DNA of 64,000 nucleotides from Ichthyophis bannanicus. Its lineage: Eukaryota > Chordata > Amphibia > Gymnophiona > Ichthyophiidae. The position numbers and the translations under genes are program-made. Numbering within the stretch: the stretch's first letter is position 1; each line of letters starts with the position of its first letter. Below the pieces are notes generated by a model that worked only from the letters and a program-made list of their open reading frames with translations, ran no database searches and was not told the DNA's origin. The stretch is from the NCBI GenBank assembly GCA_033557465.1, contig CM066033.1:1352817834-1352881833 (forward strand), given 5' to 3'. Shown here one piece after another: positions 1 to 11,697 of the stretch.

Positions 1-19
1 TGTAATCTTCACATATGGG
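1..19. repeat. Start of the DIRS-A internal complementary region
   Basis: The 19 bases are the exact reverse complement of 5241-5259. By position they match the DIRS-D block at 37926, which follows the recombinase and a short spacer ending in a run of G or C. The window therefore opens inside this region. Confidence 0.7.
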
Positions 20-136
20 GACTCCCTAACTGCAGATGCCAGGGAGAAACCCCAGAAGTTGTGTGCCCTTTTGAAAGGGCTCCACTTCCCCCCATGGATC
101 TCTGGCATCCTACCAGGGATGGTGGGTAGGAGTTGA

Positions 137-1250
137 TTAAGTATGGAACAGGTGTTGAAGAACAGCCTGACCAAACAAGGCATCCCGGCGGGAGTCCTTG
201 TCCAAGCAGTAATGGGCTGTGAAGCTATGAACCGAGGCCCAGGTAGCTGCTCGATAGATGTCGTCGATAGACACAGAGTGAAGATGAGCCATAGAGGCTG
301 CCATGGCTCTCACATTGTGGGCTGTGACATGGCCTTCAAGAGGAAGGTTCTTACTCCAATAGGCAAAAGATATACACTGTGCAATCCAGCTGGACAGTGT
401 CCTTTTGGAGACTGGAAGTCCTAAATGACTAGGATCAAAAGCAACAAAGAGTTGAGAGGACTTTCTATGTTGCTGCGTCCTTTGCAAGTAAAAGGCCAAA
501 GCTCTTTTACAGTCCAAATTATGAAGATTCCTTTCTGCATTAGAGGCATGAGGCCTTGGGAAAAAACAGGAAGGTAAACTGCTTGGTTTAAATGATAAGG
601 TGAAACCACCTTTGGCATAAAGTGATGGAACCTTGTATAAGGAGGATCAGCCACCAATGCTTGCAATTCAGTGATGCAACGTGCTGATGTGATTGCAATA
701 AGAAAAATAACCTTCCAGGAAAGGAATTTCAAAGAGGTAATAGCTAATGGTTCAAAAGGCGGCTTCATGAGCTGGCCAAGAACCTGATTTTTAAATCCCA
801 TGCCACCGGTCTGGTGGCTTAACGGGAGGCTTAGTAAGAAGAAGGCCTCTCATAAATCTCACTATGATAAGATGAGAGGAAATAGGTTGCCCATTTAAAG
901 GCTTGAGAGAAGCTGCAATAGCACTCAAATGAACTCTTACTGAATTGGTCTTAAGCCCTGCATTAGACAAATGAAGGAGATATTCCAGTAATGATTCCAG
1001 AGGTATTGCAAGAGGGTTAAGACCCTTCTGCGAACACCATATAGTAAACCTTTTCCACTTGAAAGCATAAGAGCGTCTTGTGGAAGGTTTCCTGGAAGCA
1101 GAAAGGATATCCTTTACTTGCTGAGAAAGGTTAAGACCATGAAGTTCTAGGCTTTCAGCAACCAGGCCCTGAGATGTAGAGACTGGGGATTGCGATGCCA
1201 GAGCATCCCGTCCTCCTGGGATAGGAGATCTGGAGCAGATCCCAACTCCA
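137..1250 (-). pseudogene. DIRS-A tyrosine recombinase, broken
   Basis: Tyrosine recombinase that would integrate the circular DIRS DNA without making a target duplication. The N-terminal core-binding part lies near 1162-791 (RKPSTRRSYAFKWKRF), the catalytic part at 801-421 and 517-137. Two frame changes separate the pieces. The second catalytic block shows H-x-x-R in TAHNVRAMAAS, and the nucleophile is probably the Tyr of FTAHYCLD. The first catalytic arginine, seen as SARRVTEL in DIRS-D, reads SARCITEL here, so it is probably replaced by Cys. The gene is dead by frameshift and probably also by this substitution. It follows the RNase H region directly, as expected for the family. Confidence 0.85.
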
Positions 1251-3048
1251 GAGATGGAGCTTGAGAGAGATGTAAGAGCAGAGGGTACCACACTTGTCGT
1301 GGCCAATGTGGGGCTATGAGAATCATATGGCCTCTGTCTCTCTGAAGCTTGAATAAAGTTCTGGGAATTAGGGGAATGGGTGGGAAGGCATACAGAAAGT
1401 ACTGACCCCAATGGAGGAGGAAGGCATCCCTGGCCTGACAACCCTGAGCTGGAATTCTGGAACAGAACTGGGGAAGTTTGGTATTCAGCGGACTTGCAAA
1501 GAGGTCTATGTCCGGGGTTCCCCAAAATTGGAAAATTTTGGCCACCTGGTCTGCATGGAGAGACCACTCGTGTGGAAGCAGAACTCGACTGAGTGTCTGC
1601 CCAAGAGTTTTGAATGCCTGGAAGATACACGGCAAGGAGATTAATCTGATGCTCTCTGGTGAGGGCCCAAAGTCGCAAAGCTTCGTTGCATAGCGACAGA
1701 GAGCCTGTTCCGCCCAGCTTGTTCACATAGAACATGGCTACCTGGTTGTCCATTTGAATTAGGACAGTTTTGTAGCTGAGCTGGGTGTGAAACACTTGAA
1801 GAGCAAGAAAGATTGCTCTGAGCTCTAGGAGATTGATGTGTAGATCGGTCTCCTGTGGAGTCCAGGAACCGTGGGTAGAGAGACCTTGCTAATGGGCTCC
1901 CCAACCCACCTGTGAGGCATCTGTTAGAGTTAGTTGAGGTGGGGGTTGCTGAAAAGGGGACCCCACCAACAGATTCTGGGGTGACTGCCACCATTGGAGA
2001 GACAAAGTAAGATGATCTGAGGTTGCTATTTTGTCTGACAGGCAACCTGACGCCTGAGTCCACTGAGTGGACAGAGTCCACTGGGCTGCCCTCATATGGA
2101 GGCGGGCATAAGGGACCACATGCACGGTGGATGCCATGTGGTCTAGCAATTATAACATTTCCCGAGCAGTGAGGTGAGACTTTGGTATTGCTTGGGAAGC
2201 TAACTGCACAATGCGAAGGCAGCGGGACTGTGGAAGATAGGCCCTTGTCTGTCTGGTATCCAGTAGGGCTCCTATGAACTCTAGAGACTGAGTGGGAGGT
2301 AGGTTGGATTTTGGGAAGTTTATGACCAGTCCCAAATATTGAAGGATACGCATTGTGCGAGATAGAGAAAACCTGGCCTCTGGCTCTGATGGGGCTCGAA
2401 TGAGCCAATCATCCAAGTAAGGGAAGACAAATATTTTTAGGGTGCGGAGAAATGCTACCACCACAGCCATGCATTTTGTGAACACCCTTGGTGCCGAGGC
2501 CAGGCCAAAAGGAAGAACTCTGTATTGGTAGTGTTTCCCTTGAAATAGAAAGCGAAGAAACCTTCGGTGATTTGGATGGAAGGAACATGAGTGTACGCAT
2601 CCTTGAGATCTAGAGAACAAAGACAGTCCTGACTAAGAAGGTATGGCAGTAGAGTTCCCAGAGAAATCATTTTGAATTTCTCTTTGAACAGGAATTTGTT
2701 CAATTCTCTGAGGTCCAAAATGGGTCTGTGCTCTCCTGTTTTCTTTGGAATAAGGAAAAAGGGGGAATAGAACCCTGCACCTTGTTGATGAATAGGTACT
2801 TCTTATATTGCTCCTTGGGCAAGAAGCAAACTGACCTCGTGATCTAACTGGGAGTTGAGAGAGGTCTGAGAATTGAACTGTCTTACCATTGTAGGAGGGG
2901 GCATGCTGAGGAAGTGAAGCTTGTATCCCTTTCTTACAATGGACAGAGTCCAACTTTCTGCTGTTATCTGCCCCCATCTGGGAGCAAAATAACATAACCT
3001 TCCTGGAATGGTGGAGGGCTCTGGCCCGTTCAGGGCCAGGAAGATCAA
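1147..3048 (-). pseudogene. DIRS-A reverse transcriptase and RNase H, broken
   Basis: Reverse transcriptase followed by RNase H, which copies the element RNA. Motifs visible: SLDLKDAYTHVP (motif A region, 2718-2455), LPFGLASAPRVFTKC and FPYLDDWLIR (the YLDD active site, 2620-2150), then RNase H blocks at 2408-1641 and near 1795 (QMDNQVAMFYVNK). A trailing block at 1635-1147 has DLFASPLNTKLP and LLYAFPP-like residues. In DIRS elements a methyltransferase-like region is known after RNase H, and this block sits in that place, but I cannot confirm its function. Several frame changes and stops break the ORF. The active-site YLDD itself is intact. Confidence 0.85.
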
Positions 3049-3060
3049 GTTAGATGGGAG

Positions 3061-4881
3061 TCAAAGCCCCTGTGGAGGCTGAGTCTGCTGAGCTGGTTGA
3101 GGCTTAGCAGCCTTTGTTTTTCTTAGTTTAGGTTGTTGCTGACCCTTTTGGGCAGACTGACCCGAACGATGCCCTTGCTGGGTATAGGATGGGTAGAACT
3201 TCTTCTTTCTAGTGAAGAATGGTTTTTTGTAGGACTTTTTCCTTGCAGGATCAGCTATAGATTTTGATAATCTATCCAAGGTGAGATTATCAGCATCTAA
3301 CTCATTAGCTTTCTCTTGCCAATTTTTGCCAAAGAGATTCTCCCTGTGCAAGGAACATTCCCCAGTTTGTCCTGTACCCAAAGTTCCAAGTCAGATGCCT
3401 GGAGCCAGGCAATCCTACGTGCACCTATGGCAATAGCAGAGGTTCTGCTTATGCACTCAAAACAAGCAAAAGCTGCACGATTTACGAATTTGGAAACATC
3501 CTGAGCATGTTTGATAAGTGCAAGATAATATTGTCTCTCATCAGGAAGGAGAGGGCTCATAAGCTCTAGATCTCCTGTAACCTCTTTAAGGAACATTCCC
3601 ATATATAAAATGTAGGAACTAATCCTGGCTTAAAGCATAGAGGCCTGGAAGGTTCGACACCCAAAGGCATCAAGAGTTCTACATTCACGTCCTGGAGGAT
3701 TAGATGCATGTCTTTTTGCACTCTTGCTCCTTCTCATAGCTGATTCCACCACCATGGAATGGTGGGGCAGCTGAGTTTTTTTAAATCCAGGACAGGGAGG
3801 AACTCGATACATGGTATCGAGCCTACGAGAATGAGGAGAAGTGGTGAGAGGTGTTTCCCACATCCTTAGCATGAGATCATGCAAGATCTCATGAATAGGC
3901 AAAGTAGCTGCCTCTTTGGGAGCTTTAGGATACTGTAAAATCTCCAATTCCTTTGCCCTAGGCTCTGTTTCAGAAGCCACTGTGATGGAAAGACCTCGAG
4001 CCACATCCCGGATAAAATCCTGGAATGATATATCCTCTGGAGGAGACATCCTATGTTTAGGAGAGGAAGAATCCTCAGGAAGAAGTACTCTGGTATCGAC
4101 AGTGCTATCAGAGTCTTCAGACTCAGAGGATTCAAAGTATCTCCTGTCCGGGTAATCGTGCAGCGCACGATACCGGTACCGATCAAAGTTGGTATTCGGA
4201 GGGCACAGCTTGCGTCGGTACTAGTAGTCCACCTGCCAACGTGGATGAAATTGGCCCCAGTACCGATGCAGGTGCCGGTATCAGTTGAATTGTCTGAAGC
4301 GGTTTCGGGGGTATCGATGCCGAAAGAAGAGCTGCCAGACTGCGTTCAATAGCCAAGAATCTCTGGTCTATCAATGCCGCCAATGCCTGGGTATGGGTAT
4401 TGGTATCGGTACCGGACAAAGCAGCCGGTACCCCAGAGCATGGCACCAGTAGTTCTGCCGAGGTTGGGGCCTCGAGAACATCCTGGAGCCCCGATGATGC
4501 TTTGGAAGCTGAAGCCTCCCGTCGGGGCAGTTTTGCCGGTGTGAGTCCCTCAAGGGCAACGCCAGAGGCATCTCGATACTTAGAAGTATATCTACCCTTT
4601 GAGGACCGGCTAGACTTATGTTTAGTTACTTGGGATCCATGGGAGGAAGACGAAGCCCTGGAAGATGTTGATGCCACAGATGCTGCATCGGAGGGAAATC
4701 GGGTGCTAAGCTTAGCAGCTTCGTTTGGCCGACCCCTCTTCGACATCATCCCACAGGCAACACACTCGGAGATAGAGTGGTCAGGACCTAAATATTTGAG
4801 GCACCACTCATGGGTGTCGGTGATGGAGATGGTACCGCCACACTTGGAACACTTTTTAAAACCCGAAGCGGGTTTTTCCAT
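3061..4881 (-). pseudogene. DIRS-A gag-like region, broken
   Basis: Structural (gag-like) protein region of DIRS. The start at 4881 is chosen because it gives MEKPASGFKKCSKCGG, matching the starts in DIRS-C and DIRS-D. The first 45 residues carry C-x2-C, H-x2-C, GPDH and C-x2-C, which suggests zinc binding. The middle is rich in Ser, Ala and Thr. The C-terminal part (4049-3297) has the conserved block around FKKTQLPHHSMVVESAMRR and VNRAAFACFE. The end (3381-3061) is Lys- and Gln-rich. At least three frame changes separate these pieces. Plus-strand ORFs over the same region (4400-4903 and others) are antisense shadows. Confidence 0.75.
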
Positions 4882-5240
4882 TGTAGAGGAAAGTTGGGCC
4901 TAGTGCCCAAAATGGCGTGTCGCACCAGAGGAGAAAAAAGCTGGAAGACTCCAGGAAAAGATTTATTTTTTTTTTTTACAAGGAAAAGAAAGAAAGAACC
5001 GGCGGTACCAGTGTAGCGTCGAAGGAAGGCAGACGCGACCACAAAAAAAGAAGAAGAAATTGGATATTTTCTGCAGTGACAGGAAGTGTGACCTGCCGGC
5101 TCCGCGGAAAACGAAGAACTGGAGAGAGACAGTTGGGAAAGGTGGGAAGGCAGCACGCAGGCGCTGTGGGATGCTCCCAAAAGCTTTCTAACTGGACGCT
5201 GGGGAGCGTTCCCGCGCAGGCTCCGTCGGTACCGACGATA

Positions 5241-5277
5241 CCCATATGTGAAGATTACATTCCTGCTTGTTCCTGGA
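5241..5277 (-). repeat. DIRS-A 5' terminal inverted repeat, outer end
   Basis: Holds cccatatgtgaagattaca followed by ttcctgcttgttcctggaga. The reverse complement of the second block is the conserved outer end of every DIRS copy here (tctccaggaacaagcaggaa). The match to the family consensus stops at about 5277, so the last few bases of the terminus may be altered. Confidence 0.75.
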
Positions 5278-8200
5278 GATGCTGGTTCTTTTGAAAATAA
5301 ATAAAAGTGGGCTAAGTTATAGAAAAGAGTTCCTTTAGTATTTTTCACTGTAATATCCATATGTGAGCCATCTGTTCCCTCATGTGCATCTTTCAGAATC
5401 AAACTAAGTTGGATATTTCTTTCAGCGGGTAGACATCCCATTATGTTGCTCTGATACATAGTCTTTTAAGTGGCAGACTTGCACTTATTAAAGCGGATGT
5501 TCAGCAGAGGTTTTCACAATCAGAACACATGCCCATTAAAAGAAGACATGCCACTAAATCAGATTTAAAAAGAGCTGGTCGAAGCTGCTAGTTAAGTGTT
5601 TCTCAGGAAACTGCATTTCAGAGTATATAAAAGCATAACCATTCCATTTCTGACAAAAAGTTTGTTTTGTCATGAGAAGCATCCATCAACAGAATTTCTT
5701 GGATGTAATAATTTTCTTGTTTGTGTGAAGGTATTTTGTATTTTCCTTTCCATTATCATTCCTTTACTGAATAGAGCATGTTTGCTAAAGTGTGGTAGGT
5801 TTTGCACTTAATGCACCTTAACCACCGAACTTAAGGTGCAGTAATCCAGTTGTCCCTCCCCCTAGAGTGTGTTTGGCCTGATCTGTTTCCTTGTTTATAT
5901 GGAAAATTTGACCTTAGTATTAGTATTGTGAGACGACTTCTCAGAGTCATCGCTGCCATTTTAATCAGGCTGGTGACCTAGCAGTAGAGGAAGGAAGTGA
6001 GAAGTAGACACTAGGGAAACCCCCAAGCGAGTTCTGGGGGGAGGGGGTTTCCTTCTCTTGTGCCTAGATCTTCTTCGAAAATGTCTGGGGGGGCATGGGT
6101 TTGAAAGATTGTGGGAGATGCACTCTTGGTTCGTTCTTGGGGGAGACGGAACTGAGTCTGTGGGTTAGGACTTGTTGGGCGAGGGGGCCTTCTGTATAGG
6201 CCAGGAGGGTGCTGATCATGAAATGGCTAATTTGGGGGGTTGTTGCTCATCAGGAGGGAATTGTCATGGGAAACAAATTAGGTCAGAGACGGTCTTGGGG
6301 GAATTGGATGAGCAGATGGAATGGGGATCATGGCTCCAAGATTTTTTTTTCAGTTTCACATATACATAGCAGTTGCTACGCTACTCTTGAGGTGGTGGTA
6401 GGTACATCCTCACTATTAGCAATCATGACAAATTGCGTGTGGTGCCATCCTAGGCATTAGTTGTCACCAGCTGCCACATCACACTCGGCCCTGATCCCAT
6501 CCAAACCCGCTCTCAGCACTTAGCATGTATTTGTTTTGTTTTTTTACCATGGTGGTGCTTTTTCCACATGTTATCTGTTAGCTTGGGTCTGTGCCAACAG
6601 TGCTCTGTGCTTTCTATACTTTAGTAAACATGCCCCAAAATAACATTCACTTCCATATGTATTTTCTTTCTTTGGTAAATATGCTGCACTAACATAAAGC
6701 TGTATTAAAATGAGAACATTCTGGCTGGTTAAAACACTTGTTTAATTTGAAAGGTGATTTTTTTATTTTTTATTTTTAGAATACACTATATTGGACATTG
6801 TGTTAAATAGTAGCCATGGTAGAATAGTAGTTTAGTATTAATCAGCCTTCTCTGTATGGTTATCTTTGCACTGGACATTCCCCGGTTATTTCAAGATATC
6901 AGCATGTTACTGGAAACAAATACTTACAAGCATAAAAGTTTTGTAAAAGGTACATAGCTGTGATTATTATCTACATAATCATAAAAATAAACAAGAAACA
7001 AGTTTTCCTTTATTTTGTTAGATTTGCTAGAGATTTTGGGAAAGGAATTGTGAACCTAAACAGAATACTGTTTGCTATAATAATAGCAATCTTAACTATT
7101 TTATATAGTAGTTCCAGATATACAGAACACTGCAAAAAAAAATAATCATGCATAACATGTCCTTATACCCAAATAGCTTACAATCTGATCTAGAGTGCAG
7201 GAATGTTAAGCCACTTACTCAAGGTCCCACAGAGTGATGGGATTTAACTGCCTTCCATTATGCTACACTAGCCATATATTCATATATCTATATAGATAAA
7301 AATATATAAACTAGCCTATTGTATATATATGTTTTAGATTCGTGTTAAACAATGAAAACAACAGAACAATTGGCTCATGTCTACAATGAGATGAAAATGG
7401 TCCGTATTGCTTAACACTGTTTCTCTGTGAGAATGCACTAGACAGTTCTCTTGATTTACCACTGACAGAGAGAGCAGCCCTACAGTATAATAAAATGTCA
7501 CATCTATTCCAAAGAACTGATTGTTTTCCTACACCCTATTTTCTCTTTTCGTGACCCCTTAGAATTCTTCTTCTTTATTTATTTTTTTACCTTGCCCCAC
7601 CCCTAGCAGCTTCTTAAGGTTTTTAGTGGTAGTACACATTTAAGATTCTGGTATAAATTAGTGAGAGATGATGTTTAACAAAACTGAGGATTTTAATGTT
7701 CACGTCTTGATTGCTGCTGACTGCTCAATTTTCTCTCTCTCTCATTATCTTAGTTGCTCAGAAATGGCCCTTTTCTTGTTCTTGGTTACTGTGCTTTTTT
7801 GTGAGAATTTTCCTGGCTTAACCTTTCTCCTTTAAAATTACTACACTGTCCGTATAGAATTTTTGGTAACTTTATAGATTATAGATAGCTTTTTCTGCCT
7901 TCAGTTTAATCTGTAGCTATAAATACAACTACTGAAATTTCAGCCTTTATTACATTGTAGTTTTAGAAAAGGTACTTTTGGCTTGTACCCAAGACAGGGC
8001 TCAAGTAGTTAAAGTTGCCCAGCAGGGGTCTGATAATTTCAAACAGTAGTTTGTTAGCATTTTGTTTAAATAATAAAAAAGTCCAAGCAAATTTTACTAC
8101 TTATTTCTACTCTACCCTACCCCACCCCACAGCTTGCTTTTCCTAAATAGTCTTCCCAATATACATAATTAGTAAAATTCAATTAAGGAATAATCAAGTA

Positions 8201-8690
8201 AAATTACCATTTGATCTTCATTATTATACAGCTCTAATAACTCTTCCTTATTGTCCCTCCAGTCCAGTCCCGAACCTCTGGATAGTGCACCTCTTCCAGC
8301 AGCTTGGAGACTGAGCATGTCATCTTTTGATGACAGCAGTACTAATAGAGTGGGGACCGCCCCTCCTCTCCAGTAGACTCAGTCTCCAAGCAGTTGGAGG
8401 TGGTGAACCAAAGGAATGGACTCACTGAGGACAACTAAGGAGCTTTTAATTAGATTTGCTGGATTTGATTTACTTTCTATGCCTCTGCTGAGAGCACTTT
8501 AATTTCTTCACATAGTTTAAAAAAAAAAAAAAAAAACCCAAAACAAAAGCAAACAAAACCTAAGAAAGAAGTTATCCTGTGCAAGTGGTTAGTTAGATGG
8601 TGGGGTGAGTGGAATAGCAGCTATGCGAGTATGGACGAGCTAGCATTATCTAATTGTATGTTTATCTTGTTTGGTTGTCTGGTAGATACC
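5278..8690. other. AT-rich sequence without a recognisable gene
   Basis: No credible coding region or RNA gene. ORFs are short and low in complexity. A SINE-like or L2-like fragment lies at about 7165-7265 (stretches like cttacaatctgatctagag and aggtcccacagagtgatggg). There is a run of A at 8519-8537 with no adjoining retrogene. The remainder may be old host intergenic sequence. Confidence 0.6.
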
Positions 8691-8790
8691 ATACCATTCA
8701 CTGAAGAAACTGTTTATGAGCAAATTGAAAAATGGAAGATGGACAAAGCCATCCGGCTGGATGGGGACATATCCCAGGATACTGAGGGAT

Positions 8791-9789
8791 AAGAACATAA
8801 GAATGCCCTACAGGGTCAGACCAAGATCCATCAAGTGAAGTGTTTCCAACAGTGGCTAATCCAGGTCAAAAGTACCTGGCAGGTACCCAATGTCCACAGC
8901 TTCCACAATGCTTGTCCTGGGGTAAGCAGTGGATTTTCCGGCTCCTCTTTAATAATGGTTTATAGACCTTTCCTCCAGGAACTTGTCCAAACCTTTTTTT
9001 AAACCCAGCTACACTAACCGTTTTTACTACATCCTCTGATAACGAATTCCAGAGTTTAATTACACATTCTCTTATTATTCTTAAATGGTTTTCATTGTAG
9101 CTTCATTGCGTGTCCTCCAGTCTTTCTAGTTTTTGATGACGTAAACGACCAATCTACTTTAACCTGTTCCAGTCTATTCATTAATTTATAGACGTCTATC
9201 ATATCTCCCCTTAGCCTTCTCTTTTCCATGTTGAAGAGCCCTAATCCTTTAAGCCTTTCCTCATAGGGGTATCCTATCCCCTTTACCATTTTGGTGGCTC
9301 TTCTCTGTACCTTTTTTTATTCCACTATATCCTTTTTAAGATACGGCGACCAAAATTACACACACTCTCTAAGGTGTGGTCAAACCATGTAATGATACAG
9401 AGGCATTATAATATCCTTGGTTTTAGTCTCCATTCCTTTCATTATGATGTTTTCTTGGCTGCTGCTGCATAGGGTTTCAGCGTTTTAGCCACGATGACGC
9501 CTAAAGGTTTTTCCTGGGTGGTGGTTTCTAAGGTGGTACCTTGCATCGTGTAACCAAAATTTGGGTTGTTCTTTCCTAGGTGCATAACTTTACACTTGTC
9601 CACATTAAATTTCATCTGCCATTTGGATGCCCAGTCTTCCAATTTTTCAAGGTCCTCTTGAAAATTTTCACAATCTTCTTGGGTTTTAATAACTTTAAAT
9701 AATTTTGTGTCATCTGAAAATTTGATCACCTCACTCGTTATTCTCATTTCCAGGTCATTTATGAATATGTTAAAAAGCAGCAGGCCCAG
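8791..9789 (-). mobile_element. CR1 3' fragment, inserted antisense
   Basis: On the minus strand it encodes the RT end (FSDDTKLFKVI, where FADD is expected) at 9810-9442 and the C-terminal block (YEERLKGLGLFNMEKRRLRG) at 9289-9092. Its 3' end at 8791 reads, in reverse complement, attcttatgttctta, which resembles the octamer tail of CR1. It sits inside the plus-strand CR1 at 8691-10620, in the opposite direction. No clear target duplication is visible. Confidence 0.8.
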
Positions 9790-10014
9790 GATCTCAGAGA
9801 GGTTCTGCAAAGTTCTCTTAAGGATGTATTTAATAGATTCTTAGATGCAAGAGGAGATCCCCATGATTGGAGGAGGACTGAGATGGCCCCTCTTCATAAA
9901 AGTGGTAACAGAAAAGAGATGGGAAATTACAGGCCTGTATGCCATACCTTAGTGGCTAAAAAAGTAATGGATATGCTGCTCATGGAAAGGATAGTAAACT
10001 TTCTACAGTCTAAT

Positions 10015-10210
10015 ATAGGGATTCTCAACTCAGTCCTCAGTACACACCTAGCTAGTAAGGTTTTCAGGATAACTAAAATGAATATGCATGAGATACATTT
10101 GGAATGCAGTGCCTCCATTGTATGCAAATTTCTCTCATGCATATTCATTGTATTAGCCTGAAAACCTTACTGGCTAGGTATGTTCCAAAGTCCGGTTTGA
10201 GAACCCGTGA
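10015..10210. mobile_element. Palindromic hAT-like MITE
   Basis: A 196-bp element whose halves are inverted copies (aaggttttcaggataact and tctcatgcatattcattg face their complements). The ends read ggattctcaact and, inverted, gggttctcaaac. The six bases tctaat flank it at 10009-10014 and 10211-10216; a hAT duplication would be 8 bp and the two outer bases differ. It has no ORF. It interrupts the CR1 reverse transcriptase. Confidence 0.75.
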
Positions 10211-10627
10211 TCTAATGGATTACAAGAATCAAGATAGCATAGTGTTATCAAAGGCAAATTGTGCCAGACAAATCTAATTGATTTCTTTGACTGGTGACCC
10301 GTGAGCTGAATCAGGGGTGTGCACTGAATATGGTCTATTTCGATTTCAGTAAAGCCTTTGATACTCTTTGGCTCATGAACTAACTGAGCAGCCTGAAGTT
10401 AGAATCTAAAGTGGTGAACTGGATTGGAAATCCATTGACTGACAGACAGACAGTAGAGTGTGGTGATAAATGGAGTTCATTTGGAAGAGCAAAAGGTGAG
10501 CAGTGTAGTGCCTCAAGGATCTGTCCTGGAGTCAAATGTATTTGATGTCTTTGTGACTGACATTACTGTTGTGCTGCAAGGAAAAGTTTACCTTTTTGCA
10601 GATGATCTGCTGATTGCATAAATCCTA

Positions 10628-11102
10628 CTGAGCCCGCTATTACCAGCAGCAGCTCTCCCCTTCCCAGGGGATCGAGCCATCGTCAGCAGGAGGGGCCTGC
10701 AGCCCAACGAGGCCCAATCGGGGCAGGGCACAAGGCCTTTAAAGGCAGCACGCAGTCGGGAGCCGACCCTTTGAGCCCCGCTACAAGCAGCAGCTCTCCC
10801 CTTCCCTGGGGATCGAGCCATCGCCAGCAGGAGGGGCCTGCAGCCCAACGAGGCCCAATCGGGGCAGGGCACAAGGCCTTTAAAGGCAGCACGCCGTCGT
10901 GCGTGCCCACGCCTGAGGGCCTCGCCAGAGGGCCCTTTGGCATGGCCCTTAGGCGGGGACCGAGAGAAGGGGCACCAGAAGACCATCGCAGAACCCTTGC
11001 CATCATCAGCAGCTCTCCCCAGTCGGGGATAGAGCCTCCGGCAGCAGGGTAACAGCGCCAGCAACATCGCCCAATCGGGGCTGCCTGCATGGACTTTTTA
11101 AG
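10628..11102 (+). repeat. GC-rich tandem monomers with CCAAT and TATA-like boxes
   Basis: Two copies of a unit of 141 bp (ctctcccc at 10653 and again at 10794) and a partial, diverged third copy up to about 11102. Each has CCAAT followed about 25 bases later by TTTAAA or TTTTTAA: 10714 and 10738, 10855 and 10879, 11071 and 11095. The sequence is far richer in GC than its surroundings. It looks like a repeated promoter of a retroelement, of the kind known from 5' regions of some LINEs, but no ORF of the owner is attached. ORFs drawn across it reflect composition only. Confidence 0.55.
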
Positions 11103-11354
11103 GTTCTTTTTGGAGTGGTCGTATGTTGAGGCCTGGTGGAGGCATATAAGGAATGTAATCTGCTTATCAGGTACCATTTATCTGTTACAGAAAACACTGT
11201 TAAGTGTAAATTGGACCTATACTTCTCATATGTAAGATTATGCGTTAATAATGTAATCTCTGTTATGACATACCACACTATAGATAGACCTATGCTCTAA
11301 GACAGCTAGTTAAAATGCGTAATTAAAGTGTTTCAACTCCTCACCACTGGAAAC

Positions 11355-11545
11355 CTCCTCAGCAATTTTATTTATTTATTTATTTACATTTCTTATATAC
11401 CGCACTATTTGCGATCAGCGCGGTTTACATAAAAACAAACAGTATCCGACAATAAACTATAGTCAGGTCATTACAATGAACAGGAGCAATCAACTTGGAT
11501 AACAGGGGAAACTATCTACATGTGCTGAAGTTAGTTTAAATGTGC
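11355..11545 (-). repeat. L2-type 3' tail, antisense
   Basis: Begins with (ttta)n and then taccgcactatttgcgatca and gcgcggtttacat. Reverse-complemented it matches the 3' end of the L2 copy that follows (gtaaaccgcactg...gcgcggtatat, then aaataaat). It is a short 5'-truncated L2 copy facing away from that L2. Confidence 0.7.
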
Positions 11546-11697
11546 AGCTCAAGAAGTGCTGTTAACCTCCATGTAGAGTAAACTACCATATCTAAGTTAG
11601 CTCAATCACATAGCTGCCTAGCTATATCATACCTCTAAGTCTCCCCTAACAGCTCTCCACAGCTCACACTCATACGCACTCACACACCGATACCTCC

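Larger units (their letters stand above)
1..5277 (-). mobile_element. DIRS-A, tyrosine-recombinase retrotransposon
   Basis: Reading on the minus strand gives, in order, a gag-like region, reverse transcriptase with RNase H, and a tyrosine recombinase, which is the DIRS order. The 5' terminus is at 5241-5277, where the block cccatatgtgaagattaca is followed by the conserved outer end of the family. The inverse block at 1-19 is best read as the start of the internal complementary region, because in DIRS-D the same block lies just past the recombinase. The right inverted repeat should then lie just before this window. All reading frames are broken. The inner terminal block (gaagattaca) differs from that of DIRS-C and DIRS-D (gaggactga), so this is a separate subfamily. 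Confidence 0.88.
8691..10620 (+). pseudogene. CR1-type LINE reverse transcriptase, decayed and interrupted
   Basis: A plus-strand LINE ORF2 fragment broken by two insertions. Before the first (8700-8790) it reads like TEETVYEQIEKWKMDKA, the linker before the RT. After it (from about 9790) it continues with DWRRTEMAPLHKSGNRKEM and NYRPV. After the second insertion (from 10217) come CQTNLIDFFDW, YFDFSKAFDT (motif A), VPQGSVLE and LFADDLLIA (motif C). The text stops at about 10617. Stops and frameshifts are frequent, so this is an old copy. The continuity of the protein across both insertions shows it is one element. Confidence 0.8.

Noticed and set aside
4400..4903. Plus-strand ORF of 167 codons
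   Set aside because: Antisense to the DIRS-A gag start, which has the conserved Cys/His module on the minus strand.
8519..8537. Poly(A) tail of a processed pseudogene
   Set aside because: No coding or retroelement 3' sequence stands directly before it.
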